This document shows positions 45,601-55,679 of a DNA stretch of 64,000 bases, one piece after another. Location: the NCBI GenBank assembly GCA_949592205.1, contig CATIUR010000004.1, positions 87,842,337 to 87,906,336 on the forward strand. The letters are read 5' to 3'. The DNA comes from Helichrysum umbraculigerum. Its lineage: Eukaryota; Streptophyta; Magnoliopsida; Asterales; Asteraceae. The translations under genes and the position numbers were made by a program. The number at the start of each line of letters is the position of its first letter. Within the stretch, counting starts at the first letter, position 1. A model generated the notes under the pieces. That model was given only the letters and a program-made list of their open reading frames with translations, did no database searches and was not told the DNA's origin.

Positions 45601-47077
45601 CAGTATGACCATTCACAACAATTTAAACATTCAAATTCTCACTGCTCAACTCGAAGCCTTAAAACCCGAAAATGTCAAAGATGAAGCCTTGCGGGGCATG
45701 GATAAACAATTCGAAATCAGACCTAACGGGATTAGGTATTTCTCAAACCGAATCTGGTTGCCTAAATTTGGGAACCTACGAGGCTTGGTGATGGATGAAG
45801 CTCACAAGTCTAAATATTCTATCCACCCGGGGTCCGATAAAATGTACCACGGTATCAAGAACTTCTACTGGTGGCCGGACATGAAATCTGAAATCGCCAC
45901 CTATGTCAGCAAATGCCTTACTTGCTCCAAAGTCAAAATCGAATATCAAAAACCTTCTGGTTTACTTCAACAACCCAGTCTTCCTGAATGGAAATGGGAA
46001 CAAATTGCCATGGATTTCATAATCAAACTACCCAAATCGTCGAGCGGTTGCGATACCATTTGGGTGATCGTGGATCGTCTCACAAAGTCTGCTCACTTCC
46101 TGGCAATCAAGGAATCCGACAAAATGGAACGCCTCACCAACATTTATCTGAAGGAAATTGTGACCAAACACGGTGTTCCAATCTCAATTATCTCCGATAG
46201 AGATAGTCGTTTCACTTCACAATTTTGGCAATCACTTCAAAAATCTCTGGGTACTCGACTTGATATGAGTACCGCATACCATCCTCAAACCGACGGCCAA
46301 AGTGAACGAACAATTCAAACACTAGAAGACATGCTACAGGCCTGCGTAGTAGACTTCGGTGTAAACTGGGAAAAATATCTACCATTGTGCGAGTTCTCGT
46401 ACAACAACAGTTATCATACCAGCATCAAAGCTGCACCCTTCGAGGCACTGTACGGTCGTAAGTGCCGGTCACCTATCTGTTTGACCGAAGTTGGGGACAG
46501 CCAACTCACGGGTCCAGAAATCATTCACGAGACGACCGAGAGAATCGTAGAAATTCAAAACAAACTCAAAGCCGTGCGTGATCGTCAGAAAAGTTATGCT
46601 GATGTGAGACGCAAGCCACTCGAGTTCCAGGTTGGGGATCGAGTTCTACTCAAAGTATCGCCTTGGAAAGGCGTAATCCGGTTTGGCAAACGAGGGAAGT
46701 TAAATCCCAGATACATTGGACCATTCGAGATCCTCGAAAGGATTGGTCCAATGGCTTATCGATTGCAGCTGCCATCTGAACTCAGCAGCGTGCATCCCAC
46801 ATTTCATGTTTCAAATCTGAAGAAGTGTCTATCTGATGAGACACTTATCATTCCACTCGATGAAATTCGAGTTGACGAGAAACTTCACTTTGTTGAGGAA
46901 CCCGCCGAGATCATGGACCGTGAGGTCAAACAACTTAAACAAAGTCGTATTCCCATTGTCAAGGTTAGGTGGAATTCGCGGCGCGGTCCGGAATTCACCT
47001 GGGAACGGGAAGACCAAATGCGACTCAAGTATCCTCAACTCTTTACTGATTCCGCGTCAAACACAACTTCAACATAA
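42632..47077 (+). CDS. gag-pol: Gag-pol polyprotein of element C (Tekay-like chromovirus)
   Basis: A single open frame of 1481 residues, 12 longer than in element A because of insertions in the gag linker and N-rich spacer. Zinc knuckles lie at 286-299 and 319-332, protease DTGAD at 386-390, RT FIDD at 720-723, RNase H YCDAS with D869, the integrase HHCC finger at about 1058-1098, the catalytic triad at about D1128, D1189 and E1225, and a chromodomain-like tail at about 1427-1472. One oddity is TDDKSLQH where A and D have TDHKSLQH, a change of a usually conserved histidine in RNase H that could weaken it. Otherwise the protein looks functional. The MPPRR start follows a pyrimidine-rich leader. 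Confidence 0.95.
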   Translation: MPPRRQITLSEAEIAGIIARSVTEALATRTPPGSEDTTTNTPPPKPCSYKDFLSCKPLYFKGTEGAIGLIRWIERMESVFSLYYCTENNKVKFAAYTFQEGALTWWKTHANSVGLEVANRLPWAELKKKLTEKYCPEEELHRLEEEFWHLAVQGNDVAEYTTKFQQFALLCPSLVEPESKGIKRYIRGLPENIQGNVASSKPTTTESAIRLAHELMALVVSRETSNTSSSNNNKRKSIEHHHNSNKKNNAIQVYTSNSEPTRSYTGDRPYCPKCNYHHFGQCNTPCNNCRKYGHSTKDCRAPKSNNNPSDKNARQPKSCYECGNPGHFRDSCPKLKNKGSNNNNHRNNNNAKSSAFVINSGDARQDPNVVTGMFLLNNLTASILFDTGADRSFVSDEFCPLLDITPVALDVKYTVELANGKLIETNSVIPNCTLNLADEIFSIDLMPVEIGSFDVIVGMDWLSKHRAEIICYDKIVRIPLAVGRTLIIQGETGGTRLNIISCLKTRKFLRKGYLSILAHIMKKKSEEKRLEDVPIVRDFPEVFPEELPGLPPPRQVEFSIDLVPGAAPVARAPYRLAPSELQELSTQLQELLERGFIRPSSSPWGAPVLFVKKKDGSFRMCIDYRELNKLTVKNRYPLPRIDDLFDQLQGSSCYSKIDLRSGYHQLPVRDADIPKTAFRTRYGHYEFQVMPFGLTNAPAVFMDLMNRVCKPYLDKFVIVFIDDILIYSRNKEEHAQHLKTILELLKHEELYAKFSKCEFWIKTVQFLGHVIDSQGIHVDPSKIEAIKDWQSPTSPTEVRQFLGLAGYYRRFIENFSKIAIPLTTLTQKDKKFDWTDKQESAFQLLKQKLCSAPILSLPEGTDDFVVYCDASHQGLGCVLMQRDKVIAYASRQLKIHEKNYNTHDLELGAVVFALKIWRHYLYGTRCTIFTDDKSLQHIFDQKDLNMRQRRWVELLTDYDCELKYHPGKANVVADALSRKERVKPLRVRALSMTIHNNLNIQILTAQLEALKPENVKDEALRGMDKQFEIRPNGIRYFSNRIWLPKFGNLRGLVMDEAHKSKYSIHPGSDKMYHGIKNFYWWPDMKSEIATYVSKCLTCSKVKIEYQKPSGLLQQPSLPEWKWEQIAMDFIIKLPKSSSGCDTIWVIVDRLTKSAHFLAIKESDKMERLTNIYLKEIVTKHGVPISIISDRDSRFTSQFWQSLQKSLGTRLDMSTAYHPQTDGQSERTIQTLEDMLQACVVDFGVNWEKYLPLCEFSYNNSYHTSIKAAPFEALYGRKCRSPICLTEVGDSQLTGPEIIHETTERIVEIQNKLKAVRDRQKSYADVRRKPLEFQVGDRVLLKVSPWKGVIRFGKRGKLNPRYIGPFEILERIGPMAYRLQLPSELSSVHPTFHVSNLKKCLSDETLIIPLDEIRVDEKLHFVEEPAEIMDREVKQLKQSRIPIVKVRWNSRRGPEFTWEREDQMRLKYPQLFTDSASNTTST

Positions 47078-47093
47078 ATTTCGGGACGAAATT
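47076..47093 (+). promoter_or_regulatory. Pre-PPT palindrome of element C
   Basis: AATTTCGGGACGAAATT begins at the pol stop codon, as in element A. Confidence 0.75.
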
Positions 47094-47098
47094 CTGCT

Positions 47099-47111
47099 AA
47101 CAGGGGGAGAA
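47099..47111 (+). promoter_or_regulatory. Polypurine tract of element C
   Basis: AACAGGGGGAGAA ending next to the 3' LTR. Confidence 0.9.
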
Positions 47112-48026
47112 TGTGACACCCGTCAAATGAGGACTAGAATTTAGTGCCTAATCAAGTTTTAATACATGTAATTAGTTCTGTGTTAGGCTAATTAATGTAT
47201 CAATTATTATATATATTGTTGAATATATATCTACAATTATGCGGTTTGTTTAAATCGTACGAGTTTCAAATCGAATGAATTTTGATACAATAAATACGGA
47301 CGTTGGTGAACAATATTATTAAGTAATACAAATATTATTTAATAACTCAATTTTATTTAGGATATTATTTATTATAATATTTCGTATTCATTCGTATCGT
47401 ACAAACCGAACTTACACAATTTAAAATATTAAAAACGCGCAAACTAAATAAACAAACTTACATTTTATAACTCAAATATAAATTAATTTGTAAAATATTT
47501 AAACAATATATCGCGTAATAAAGCATATTTTAAAACTTATAATAAAGATGTAAATAATTATTTAACGTTTAAACGACGGAACAAACGAACACCACGCGGA
47601 ACGCGGGCGAAAAACTGAAAAGTGGGGATAAACCCCCACCTCCCACATTTTCTTCTTCATTTCACCTCTTTCCTCTATCTCTCTCTTTCTTTCCTCTCTA
47701 AAAAGAAAAACACCCAAAAACCACAAAAATCGCAAAATACTACTACCAAACGCACCCGTATCAACAATATTTTTAGAGATTCCCGATCACCTCGCGACGA
47801 TCTACAACGCTATCTTTCCGGATTTTCATTTCGGCAATTTGTAAGTTTCCGACAAAATCCCGAAATCTCTCGATTCTTAGTATTTTTCATTTATGGTTGT
47901 TTATATAACATATATACGTCCCTTACTAAGTACCTAACACGAATTCATAGCTTAAAAACGAGTTTAAAACGGAATTTTGGCGGGAAAAACGTTAACAGCC
48001 GGACTTTCTGGGCTGGTGTTCATCCA

Positions 48027-48311
48027 TGCGACACAAGCCTTGTGTCGCATGTTGTGTCGCATTTTGGCTTTTGTGTCGCATAAAATTTATTGTGTCGTAC
48101 CTTATGTCGTATCAGATAATTAGTGTCGCAAGTCTTGCGACATAACGACTATGTCGCATACCCCATACGACACAACCACTATGTCGCTGTTGAATCAGCA
48201 TTTCGCATCCATGCGACACAACCCTTGTGTCGTATGGACATTGTGTCGCACTCATATGCGACACAACCCTTGTGTCGCATAACCCATTTAGTGTCGCATG
48301 ATTGTGTCGCA
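48027..48311. repeat. TGTGTCGCA motif array, 3' LTR of C
   Basis: About 18 copies of GCGACACA or its complement in both orientations. Confidence 0.85.
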
Positions 48312-48511
48312 TAAAACAGCAGGATTTCAAAATACAATTTCACTAAGTGTCGAACTATTACAACTTCAACCCGCTATACAACGTGACTTTTCAAACACTA
48401 TGAGACATACTTTTCGAGGTTAACATGTCAAATCATAATGAGAACATTGAAATATTTAAATTTCATCGATCACCAACGGGCCGTACAAGTTTTCACAACT
48501 TTTCTTAAAAT

Positions 48512-48676
48512 CAAACAAGTCGTTGTAACTTGTATCAACTCAATCAAACAAGTCGTTGTAACTTGTATCAACTCAATCAAACAAGTCGTTGTAACTTGTA
48601 TCAAGTCAGTCAAACAAGTCGTAATAACTTGTAACTACTCAATCAACCAAATCGTAGTAATTTGGACATGTATACA
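48512..48676. repeat. 33-bp tandem repeat, five units, 3' LTR of C
   Basis: Same array as 41081-41245. Confidence 0.9.
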
Positions 48677-48828
48677 TAGTTGTATAACAACTACAAAGGT
48701 AGTCCTTCGGGATATCTGTACAATTAATAACAATTCAAGTGTCGTGGACACATTCAGGTTTCAAGTCTTTGGACACCAACTCACAACTAATTACTTCGAG
48801 CTTATTAAATTAACACTTCAAGACTCAG

Positions 48829-49317
48829 GTGAGTTTCATAGCCCCATTTTCACTATTTTACAACTAGGGGTGTGATATTACTACTCGATTTTGTTTTACA
48901 AGTAGAACGCAAGTGCCAAACTTCAAATACTACATGAGTTTCAAGCTAATCAATTTAAAGTCCTCTATAAGCATAGTCTCTAATATTTTAGCGTGAATGT
49001 TAGTATATGATATCATATGGGATTGACAATCCTCATCCGGGTTAGCACGCACTAACCGGTCAAACGGATGTATTAGCATTTGGGAAGACGAGTGTTGATT
49101 AGGCACTCGTAGGAGGCATTTCAAGTTAGGTTTCCTTAAGTGGGCCTGACAAATCAAGTTAAGCTCAGACTATATGCTCATGGACAGTATAACTTTTATT
49201 TTGCTTAATTGCATTTTAAATTCAATATAAATCTTGCGGTTCTTACAACTATACATTGACATACAAACCTGTGAGCTCACCAGCGTTTTTGCTGACCCAT
49301 TTTAGTATTTATCACAG
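48829..49317 (+). other. Candidate LTR-internal intron, 3' LTR of C
   Basis: Equivalent of 41398-41886. One stem base pair of the hairpin is changed to G-U by a T. Confidence 0.4.
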
Positions 49318-49560
49318 GTACCCAGCAGTAGGTTGGCTGCACAAGCAGGAATTATTAGCTCGAGTCAGCATTCATACAACTAGAGATTTGATTGCATTAT
49401 TATATTTTGTAAAAGTAATTATGCTATGTAATCTCTCAATTTCAGGAATCGAGCTAATGTAACTATATTTTTGATGTAAACATTTACTTTATCTATACAA
49501 GTTTAAAACGACGCATATAGTGGTCGTTCATTATATCTTATGTGCTTTGTATATTGATTA

Positions 49561-49609
49561 GTGACACCCAAATCGAGCTTCCGCAAATCATTAAATTTGG
49601 GGGTGTCAC
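49561..49609 (+). promoter_or_regulatory. U5 terminal hairpin, 3' LTR of C
   Basis: Same as 42130-42178. Confidence 0.75.
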
Positions 49610-49615
49610 AATATA

Positions 49616-50546
49616 CCTACAATTCTACTACTCCGATTTTAATTGCATAACTGAATATATTATATTTTATTACAATCTCTAATGAAAGTGTAATTTTTTA
49701 ATATGTTTTAGTTAATGTTAACAATGAAAATGTTAATGAGTAGTTATGCAATTGAAATATGCTTATTATTATATAAATGATGATGATGATGATTGATATC
49801 ATTACATACTCAATTTAGACAGTTGATGATAATTATCATGATTTTTTTCATGATTATTTTATTATATCATAAATTTATGGCAGATATATATGTAGTGGAA
49901 AAGGTGTTTAAAGTTTATTATAAAATATCTAATGTGCATACATTGATATTAGTGTAGACTTACGTTAATGTTGAGTATTTTAATTTTTAATGTCCTTTAT
50001 TTATTTGCGTTAGTATATAATTTAAATTAATTTTGAACTTTCATGTTGATAATTGATAATGATGATTGAGAAAGGATGGATATCCCTTCTAATTTTTATT
50101 TTTACTAGATGTATACAAAATGTGTAGAATTTCATTTTTTGATCATGAATAATTACCACTAAAGATCTGATATAAATGTATACCTTTATAATTTTATATG
50201 TAACTAAATGTTAAATGTTAAATAGTGCATCGATATATCATATGATCTAAATAGGTATTTATATTTTTAAATACAAGTTGTTTATAATTATTATTATGAT
50301 TTTGTTTTGATTATATTTGAACCAGATTGACAATTAGTGATAGTATGTCACGATAAAATTATTTTGATTTATATATTAAATAAAAGTATTACTATATATT
50401 TGCTTTTTAATTTTTGCAAAATCTACCACGAATTGAATAAATTCAGTTAGTATATTTACATTCACGATCAAAGAATAACCATATATTGTACGTATATGAA
50501 CCATATATTACTTGGTGATGTTAATACATAAAAGCGATTTATATAC
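49616..50546. other. AT-rich right part of the Helitron body
   Basis: No gene. It has short ATG microsatellite runs near 49780 and continues the AT-rich sequence left of element C. Confidence 0.4.
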
Positions 50547-50548
50547 TA

Positions 50549-50746
50549 CTCCCTCCGTCCCAAATCTATAGTCCATCTTTCTATTTTGGGATGTCCCAAA
50601 TTTATTGTCCATTTGTACTTTTCAACCAATCAAAATATTTGTATGTGGTGAGAGATTAAATCTTATTGGTTGTAGAGTACAACAAGTACACTTTTCTTAA
50701 AGTGCGTGTTTTTTGTCCGTGGACAATAAAAATGGGACGGAGGGAG
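50549..50746. mobile_element. Stowaway MITE 3
   Basis: CTCCCTCCGTCCCA to GGGACGGAGGGAG, TA flanks at 50547-50548 and 50747-50748, 198 bp, nested in the Helitron. Confidence 0.92.
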
Positions 50747-50907
50747 TATATATTTTGTATGATATTTTTTTATATATTTTTTATATCTTTTATAGAGTAT
50801 AATTTTATACAACAAAAGTTGACTCATAGAAAACATACATTTGTTTTAAAATCCATTAGACAGATGATCTTATCATTCACGGTTTATAAAAGAAAATCAT
50901 AAAATAG

Positions 50908-50934
50908 CCCGCAAATATGCGGGTTATAAACTAG
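50908..50934 (+). other. Helitron 3' terminus
   Basis: Hairpin CCCGCA-AATA-TGCGGG followed by TTATAAA and CTAG, then T. This is the standard plant Helitron 3' end (hairpin plus CTRR). Confidence 0.75.
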
Positions 50935-51160
50935 TTACTGAATAACAAATCAAATAATAATTGAGTTTTGCTAAACAAAGTCCTAAGACCACTCCAAACA
51001 GTTGCTTCTTCAGTTTTTCAAGTTCAGTGCCACGTCAGCACATCCAAAAATGATTAAAGACTGATTAAATGTGACACCCGATAAATTAGGACTTGTATTA
51101 GTGCCTAATCATTTTATTAATACATGTAATTAGTTCTATGTTAGGCTAATTGCATGTATC

Positions 51161-51161
<1 letters not shown>

Positions 51162-51211
<50 letters not shown>
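51162..51211. repeat. (TA)n microsatellite
   Basis: About 25 uninterrupted TA units near the LTR start. Confidence 0.95.
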
Positions 51212-51213
<2 letters not shown>

Positions 51214-52600
51214 TTATATATATACACGTACGCGATTAAATTTAATCGTGCATTTTCAAATCGGGCGGATCCCGATTCATTAATACGGACGTTGGTGAAC
51301 ACATTTTATTAAATAATACGGAATTATTTAATAACGCTATTGTTTCCTAAATATTATTTTGATAATATTTCATAAGTATTTCGTATCGTATAAAACACTC
51401 AAACACTACCAAAAACGCACAATTCGTACCCGACAATCGAAACAAACTAAAGTTATATTTTTATAACTCATTAATAAGTATTGGGATGAAATACTTCATT
51501 CAAAAATATCCAAAAGTTATTCGTATTTATAAACACGTACGTATAATATATAACGTCTAAATATACGTTTAAACGATCGGGTAAACAAACACGGGTATAA
51601 TACCAAAGATTTGGAGACAATATTTTAACAACCTTGCCTCCTTTTTGACCCCAAAAATTCAGCCAACATAACCCCCAAAAAGGGGATCATGTTCTTGACC
51701 CATAAACACCTAACCACCTTAATGTTTTCTTCACATTTCCATTTCCATCTATCTCTCTAAAATCTCTCTAAAAACACACACATACATTCTCTCCCTCTTC
51801 TCTCATAATCGGTTATCATCATCATTAATACACCATCAAACTATCGTCATCTTTGGTGGAGAAAAGCAAAAGAAGAAGAACGGAAAGAAGAACCGAAGCA
51901 TCATCCATCTTGTTCCACTTTAGATCACCTTTTCTTGTAAGAAATCCTCAAAACTTTTTACTAGATTTCATGCTTTATGTTTATTAACATGTTAGTAAGT
52001 TCATTTAACAAGTATATGTCCAAAACAAAAGCTTAAAATACGTTTTCCATACACACATATATTAACAGTTTTCTGACCAGAAAAATACTCTTACTTCCAC
52101 GATTTTTAGAAAAATCATTTCAACATGAAAATGGGAGTTTCTTAAGCCTAAAATGTAGTAAAAGAAGTAAGCTTTCTAAAAAAATTTGTTTCGTAGCATT
52201 TCGACTCCGTTAGTACCCCAGAACAATTTTCTTCGATGACATATACTTTCTGTCTTCTGGAGACAGAAAGTTACACCTCCTTCTCGAGCCATAACTCGAG
52301 TTCTAGACCTCAAAAACGTATGAGACTACTTGGAAAATCTTGATAATTTTGTTATCTACAAAAAGTTCTTCTTTGGCTTGTTCCAAAAATATACCTATTT
52401 TTCCAGAAAATTTGATTTGTGAGCAAAGGTTTAAATTCTGACTAAACAGGACCTGGGGAGCTTTACGATTTTCTTAAAAATATCAAACGACCTCTAAAAT
52501 TCATGAAAAAATTACAAGAAGTACATAAAATATATAGGAACATCGTGTAAAAATTTCAGAACGATTCGATATAGTTTACTTAGTCAAATAAAAATCACAA

Positions 52601-52918
52601 ATTCGGACTAATTTTTACTCCGAACTTTGACTTTTGTTGACTTTCGGATTTTCAAGTCAAATTCGGATTTTTGAATCCGAAAGTCAAAGTTCAGAGTTGA
52701 CTTTTGCTAAGTTCGGATGAATAGTGTTTTTGGCCCAAAACCTTGAATTTTTACATTTTCGGACCTCAAACTTTCGGATATAAACGCACGGATACTTTCG
52801 GATACATATATATACATTCGGATACGAACTTTCGGACTAAGACATACATTCGGACTCACTCACTTTCGGAACCATATATAACTTCGGATAAGTATACTTT
52901 CAGACTTATATACAAATT

Positions 52919-52925
<7 letters not shown>
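52601..52925. repeat. TTCGGA motif array in LTR of D
   Basis: About 15 copies of TTCGGAT or TTCGGAC and a few complements (TCCGAA), with irregular spacing. It occupies the place that holds GCGAC arrays in the other LTRs. Confidence 0.75.

Positions 52926-52970
<45 letters not shown>
52922..52970. repeat. (TA)n microsatellite
   Basis: A pure TA run directly after the TTCGGA array. Confidence 0.95.
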
Positions 52971-52972
<2 letters not shown>

Positions 52973-53232
52973 TTCCGGTTCATTTGAGAATCCAAAAAAT
53001 TGTGAGAACCGTGAGAACTAATAGATTGCATATTTGTTCACATGTAATTAACTTGATTCACATGTGAACATTGACCTAGGTTATATTAGGAAGAAATTTT
53101 TTTTGAAAAATCCTAAAATTATAGCGAAAAACACCAAAAATCAAATTTATGTTCACATATGAACGATAATATGTACAAATCAGGTAAAACGTATTTTAAG
53201 ACATAATTTTTGAATTTTTATCCCCCAATCTA

Positions 53233-53278
<46 letters not shown>

Positions 53279-53611
53279 TACAGATATTTTCAGAAATATT
53301 AGTGTAAACTTATACATACCCTTGCGTACAAATATACCTTTATAAGTATACAAAAGAATGAAATACATAATAATGATACTTTAGAATTATTATTATGAAA
53401 ACTCACCAACGGGCCGTACATGTTTTCAAAAACACAAACAAACAAACTATTGGACATTACTAGTTGGATGAACAACTAGCATGGGTGATCTTCTGAGATA
53501 CCTACTTATTATATTAACCTTGCGCGTTTCGAACGCCCGGAAGGTTACATTCTTCGGACACCACTACTTGTACTATATCATACTTGCTTCATTGCAACAT
53601 ACCAGACTCAG

Positions 53612-54117
53612 GTGAGTCTCATCGCCCCTCATTTTATTGTTTTCAACCCAGGGGTGGGACTACATGCTCAGTTTTCATTTACATGTGAGCACAAGTACAA
53701 AATTCGATATATTGACTGCATGAGTTTGTGTTACCTAATCATGAATCCCTCCATCACATAGTTTGTTAGTATTGCGATAGTGTGAATGTTAGTGTATGGT
53801 ACCATAAAGGATTAACAATCCTCGTCCGGGGTAGTCGCACTACCACGACTACGGTCGAACAGGCGCATTATCATTTGTTCATACATGTGTTGATTAGGCA
53901 CATGCAGGAGGCATCCTCGATCGGGCACTTAATTGTGATCCTGACCCCTCAGTTAAGCTCAAACTATGGCCTCATGGCAGTAATATACAATCATTATTTT
54001 ATTTGCTTAATTGCAAATCATCATACTTAAATCTTGTGGTTCATAACTCATATTTCATCATTATACAAACCTGTGAGCTCACCAGCTTTTAGCTGACCTT
54101 TTAGCATGTATTCTCAG
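53612..54117 (+). other. Candidate LTR-internal intron, 5' LTR of D
   Basis: ACTCAG|GTGAGT to TATTCTCAG|GTGCA, 506 bp. Hairpin CAGCT-TTT-AGCTG at 54083-54095, with CTGAC just after it. Confidence 0.4.
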
Positions 54118-54357
54118 GTGCACAGCAGTAGTATGACTGCTCAGGATTATCTAGCTCGAGTCGCATTCAGATATCAGGAGATTCATATGCATTTCTACAT
54201 TTTGTACAATTAGATATGCCTTAGAATCTCTAACATTTAGCTTGCGAGCTTTTGTAAACATTATAACGTTGTAGAACTTTTATATTATTAATGTAATGGT
54301 TTAAACGACGCATATAGAGTCGTTCACTTTATCTTATGTGCTATTGATATTTGATTA

Positions 54358-54407
54358 GTCGCGCCCCGACCCGAATCGCTTCCGCAACCCGATTTTGGGG
54401 GTGCGAC
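54358..54407 (+). promoter_or_regulatory. U5 terminal hairpin, 5' LTR of D
   Basis: GTCGCGCCCC pairs with GGGGTGCGAC (one G-U). Both arms differ from the other families yet still pair, and the loop keeps CGCTTCCGCAA. Confidence 0.8.
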
Positions 54408-54411
54408 AGAT

Positions 54412-54424
54412 TGGTATCAGAGCC
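54412..54424 (+). promoter_or_regulatory. Primer binding site of element D
   Basis: TGGTATCAGAGCC, three bases after the LTR. Confidence 0.9.
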
Positions 54425-54743
54425 TAAGGTTATAGTGAACTAGGTTGCATTTAGTGGGCCTAAACTATGACTGTTAGGCAATATTCCCTATTAGGTATAA
54501 CTGGTTCAGTGATTACATCATATGAGTTTAATTTAACAAAGCCTGATCAACTATGTACAATTAAATGAAGATTATGTGAAATCTGAAATGGGTTATGTTG
54601 AACAATAATACTCTAGTTGACTCTGACCACGAGAGAAACGGGACCCATACTGGTTTGTGCTAGACGCGCTAGGCTATTATAAGATATATATGTATATATG
54701 TATATGATAGGCCTCACTCATTTAAAACGTTCTTGCCCCAGAA

Positions 54744-55434
54744 ATGGCAGACTCAGCATCTAGACAAACTACTCACACTCCATCATTCCTCTCTCGCTCA
54801 CGTCGAAGCCACTCGGATTCCCTAGTGACTAGACTGCACTGGTAGCTCACGCCGAGCTAGCCCTTATGCCAATTCTGCCACTACTGCTAACACATCTACT
54901 TTAGCTCACCATCGAGCACTTGCTCATCAATGGAGCTGGTTACCCGCGGCTATGGCCACCTAGAGGATTGAGGAACACATTGAGGTCCCTGATATTATCG
55001 AAGAATATTCAGCTGTGGATCTCTCTCCGTACACTCAAGAACCGACACACCACACTGTACCAGTGTTAACTGCTCGCGTGCACCGTCATGAACGCAGGTT
55101 GCACGACATGGAATATGAACTTCAAGAAACTCGAGAAAACTGGATGCTAACGGCTCAGGGCCGCATTGCTCAATTCTACTTAGATCAGGAAGATCTGTCT
55201 GTAACCGTTAACCGTACTCACGATCAAATGGAAGACACCACCGAAACCATGGAGATCGTTCATAATCAAGTTATCAGTAACTGAAACGAGATCTCCGTTC
55301 TGCAATCAAGGTTGCATCAATGTGAAACACATCTAAGGGAAACCGAGGACGCCCTCCGAATGGTTAGCAGACTTGCAGAATCTGTGGACCATCTCACCGC
55401 ACTACTTCTACAACTCAATCTACACCAAGATTAG
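54744..55434 (+). pseudogene. Decayed pre-gag ORF of element D, coiled-coil-like
   Basis: Same strand as gag-pol, between PBS and gag. An ATG at 54744 opens a short frame with early stops. From about 54970 the reading stays open to a TGA at 55282 and then continues in the same frame to a TAG at 55432. The peptide is rich in E, Q, L and R with heptad-like spacing (for example HERRLHDMEYELQETREN), so a coiled coil is likely. It is not obviously similar to the pre-gag protein of A but sits in the same place. No known family is recognised. Confidence 0.5.
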
Positions 55435-55679
55435 TGTAGTATCTATCATGTAGCCTAATAGTTATTTATGTAAACTCATTCTTCCGGATGTAATATTCAC
55501 GGCATCTTTTGTGGAACAACTAAGCTTGTAACCTTTTGAAATTCATATTATCAATCGAAAATCTACTTCTATTATCATACTGTGATGTTATATATTTACC
55601 GCATTTATATATACATCCATAGTAACCATCATCCTGGTGCAAATTCTAATGAATCTATTATTTCTTTTCTTGAAGAATC

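Larger units (their letters stand above)
29949..49610 (+). mobile_element. Element C: Tekay-like Ty3/gypsy element carrying two nested insertions
   Basis: The LTRs begin TGTGACACCC and end GGGTGTCACA. The duplication ATATA occupies 29944-29948 and 49611-49615. Removing the MITE (30365-30867) and element B (31450-40664) with their duplications leaves 9930 bp, and the left LTR then becomes 2499 bp, exactly the right LTR length. About 13 LTR differences were counted by eye (near 0.5 percent). Gag-pol is open. Confidence 0.95.
47112..49610 (+). repeat. 3' LTR of element C
   Basis: 2499 bp and uninterrupted. It contains the pyrimidine-rich tract (47645-47700), GTAAG (47841), the motif array, 33-bp repeats, the candidate intron and the U5 hairpin. 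Confidence 0.95.
29159..50934 (+). mobile_element. Probable non-autonomous Helitron, split by element C
   Basis: The 3' end is strong: hairpin CCCGCA-AATA-TGCGGG (50908-50923), seven bases, then CTAG at 50931-50934 followed by T. The 5' end is likely at 29159, where TCTCTTTAATATATTAAAAG follows an A, which fits plant Helitron starts and gives insertion between A and T. Without element C (29949-49610 plus its duplication) and the Stowaway, about 1.9 kb of AT-rich DNA remains, with no Rep/helicase gene. Confidence 0.5.
51070..54408 (+). repeat. 5' LTR of element D
   Basis: 3339 bp from TGTGACACCC to GGGGGTGCGACA. It has three TA-rich microsatellites (51162-51211, 52922-52970, 53238-53267), a pyrimidine-rich tract at 51735-51805, GTAAG at 51937 and an array of TTCGGA motifs. 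Confidence 0.92.
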
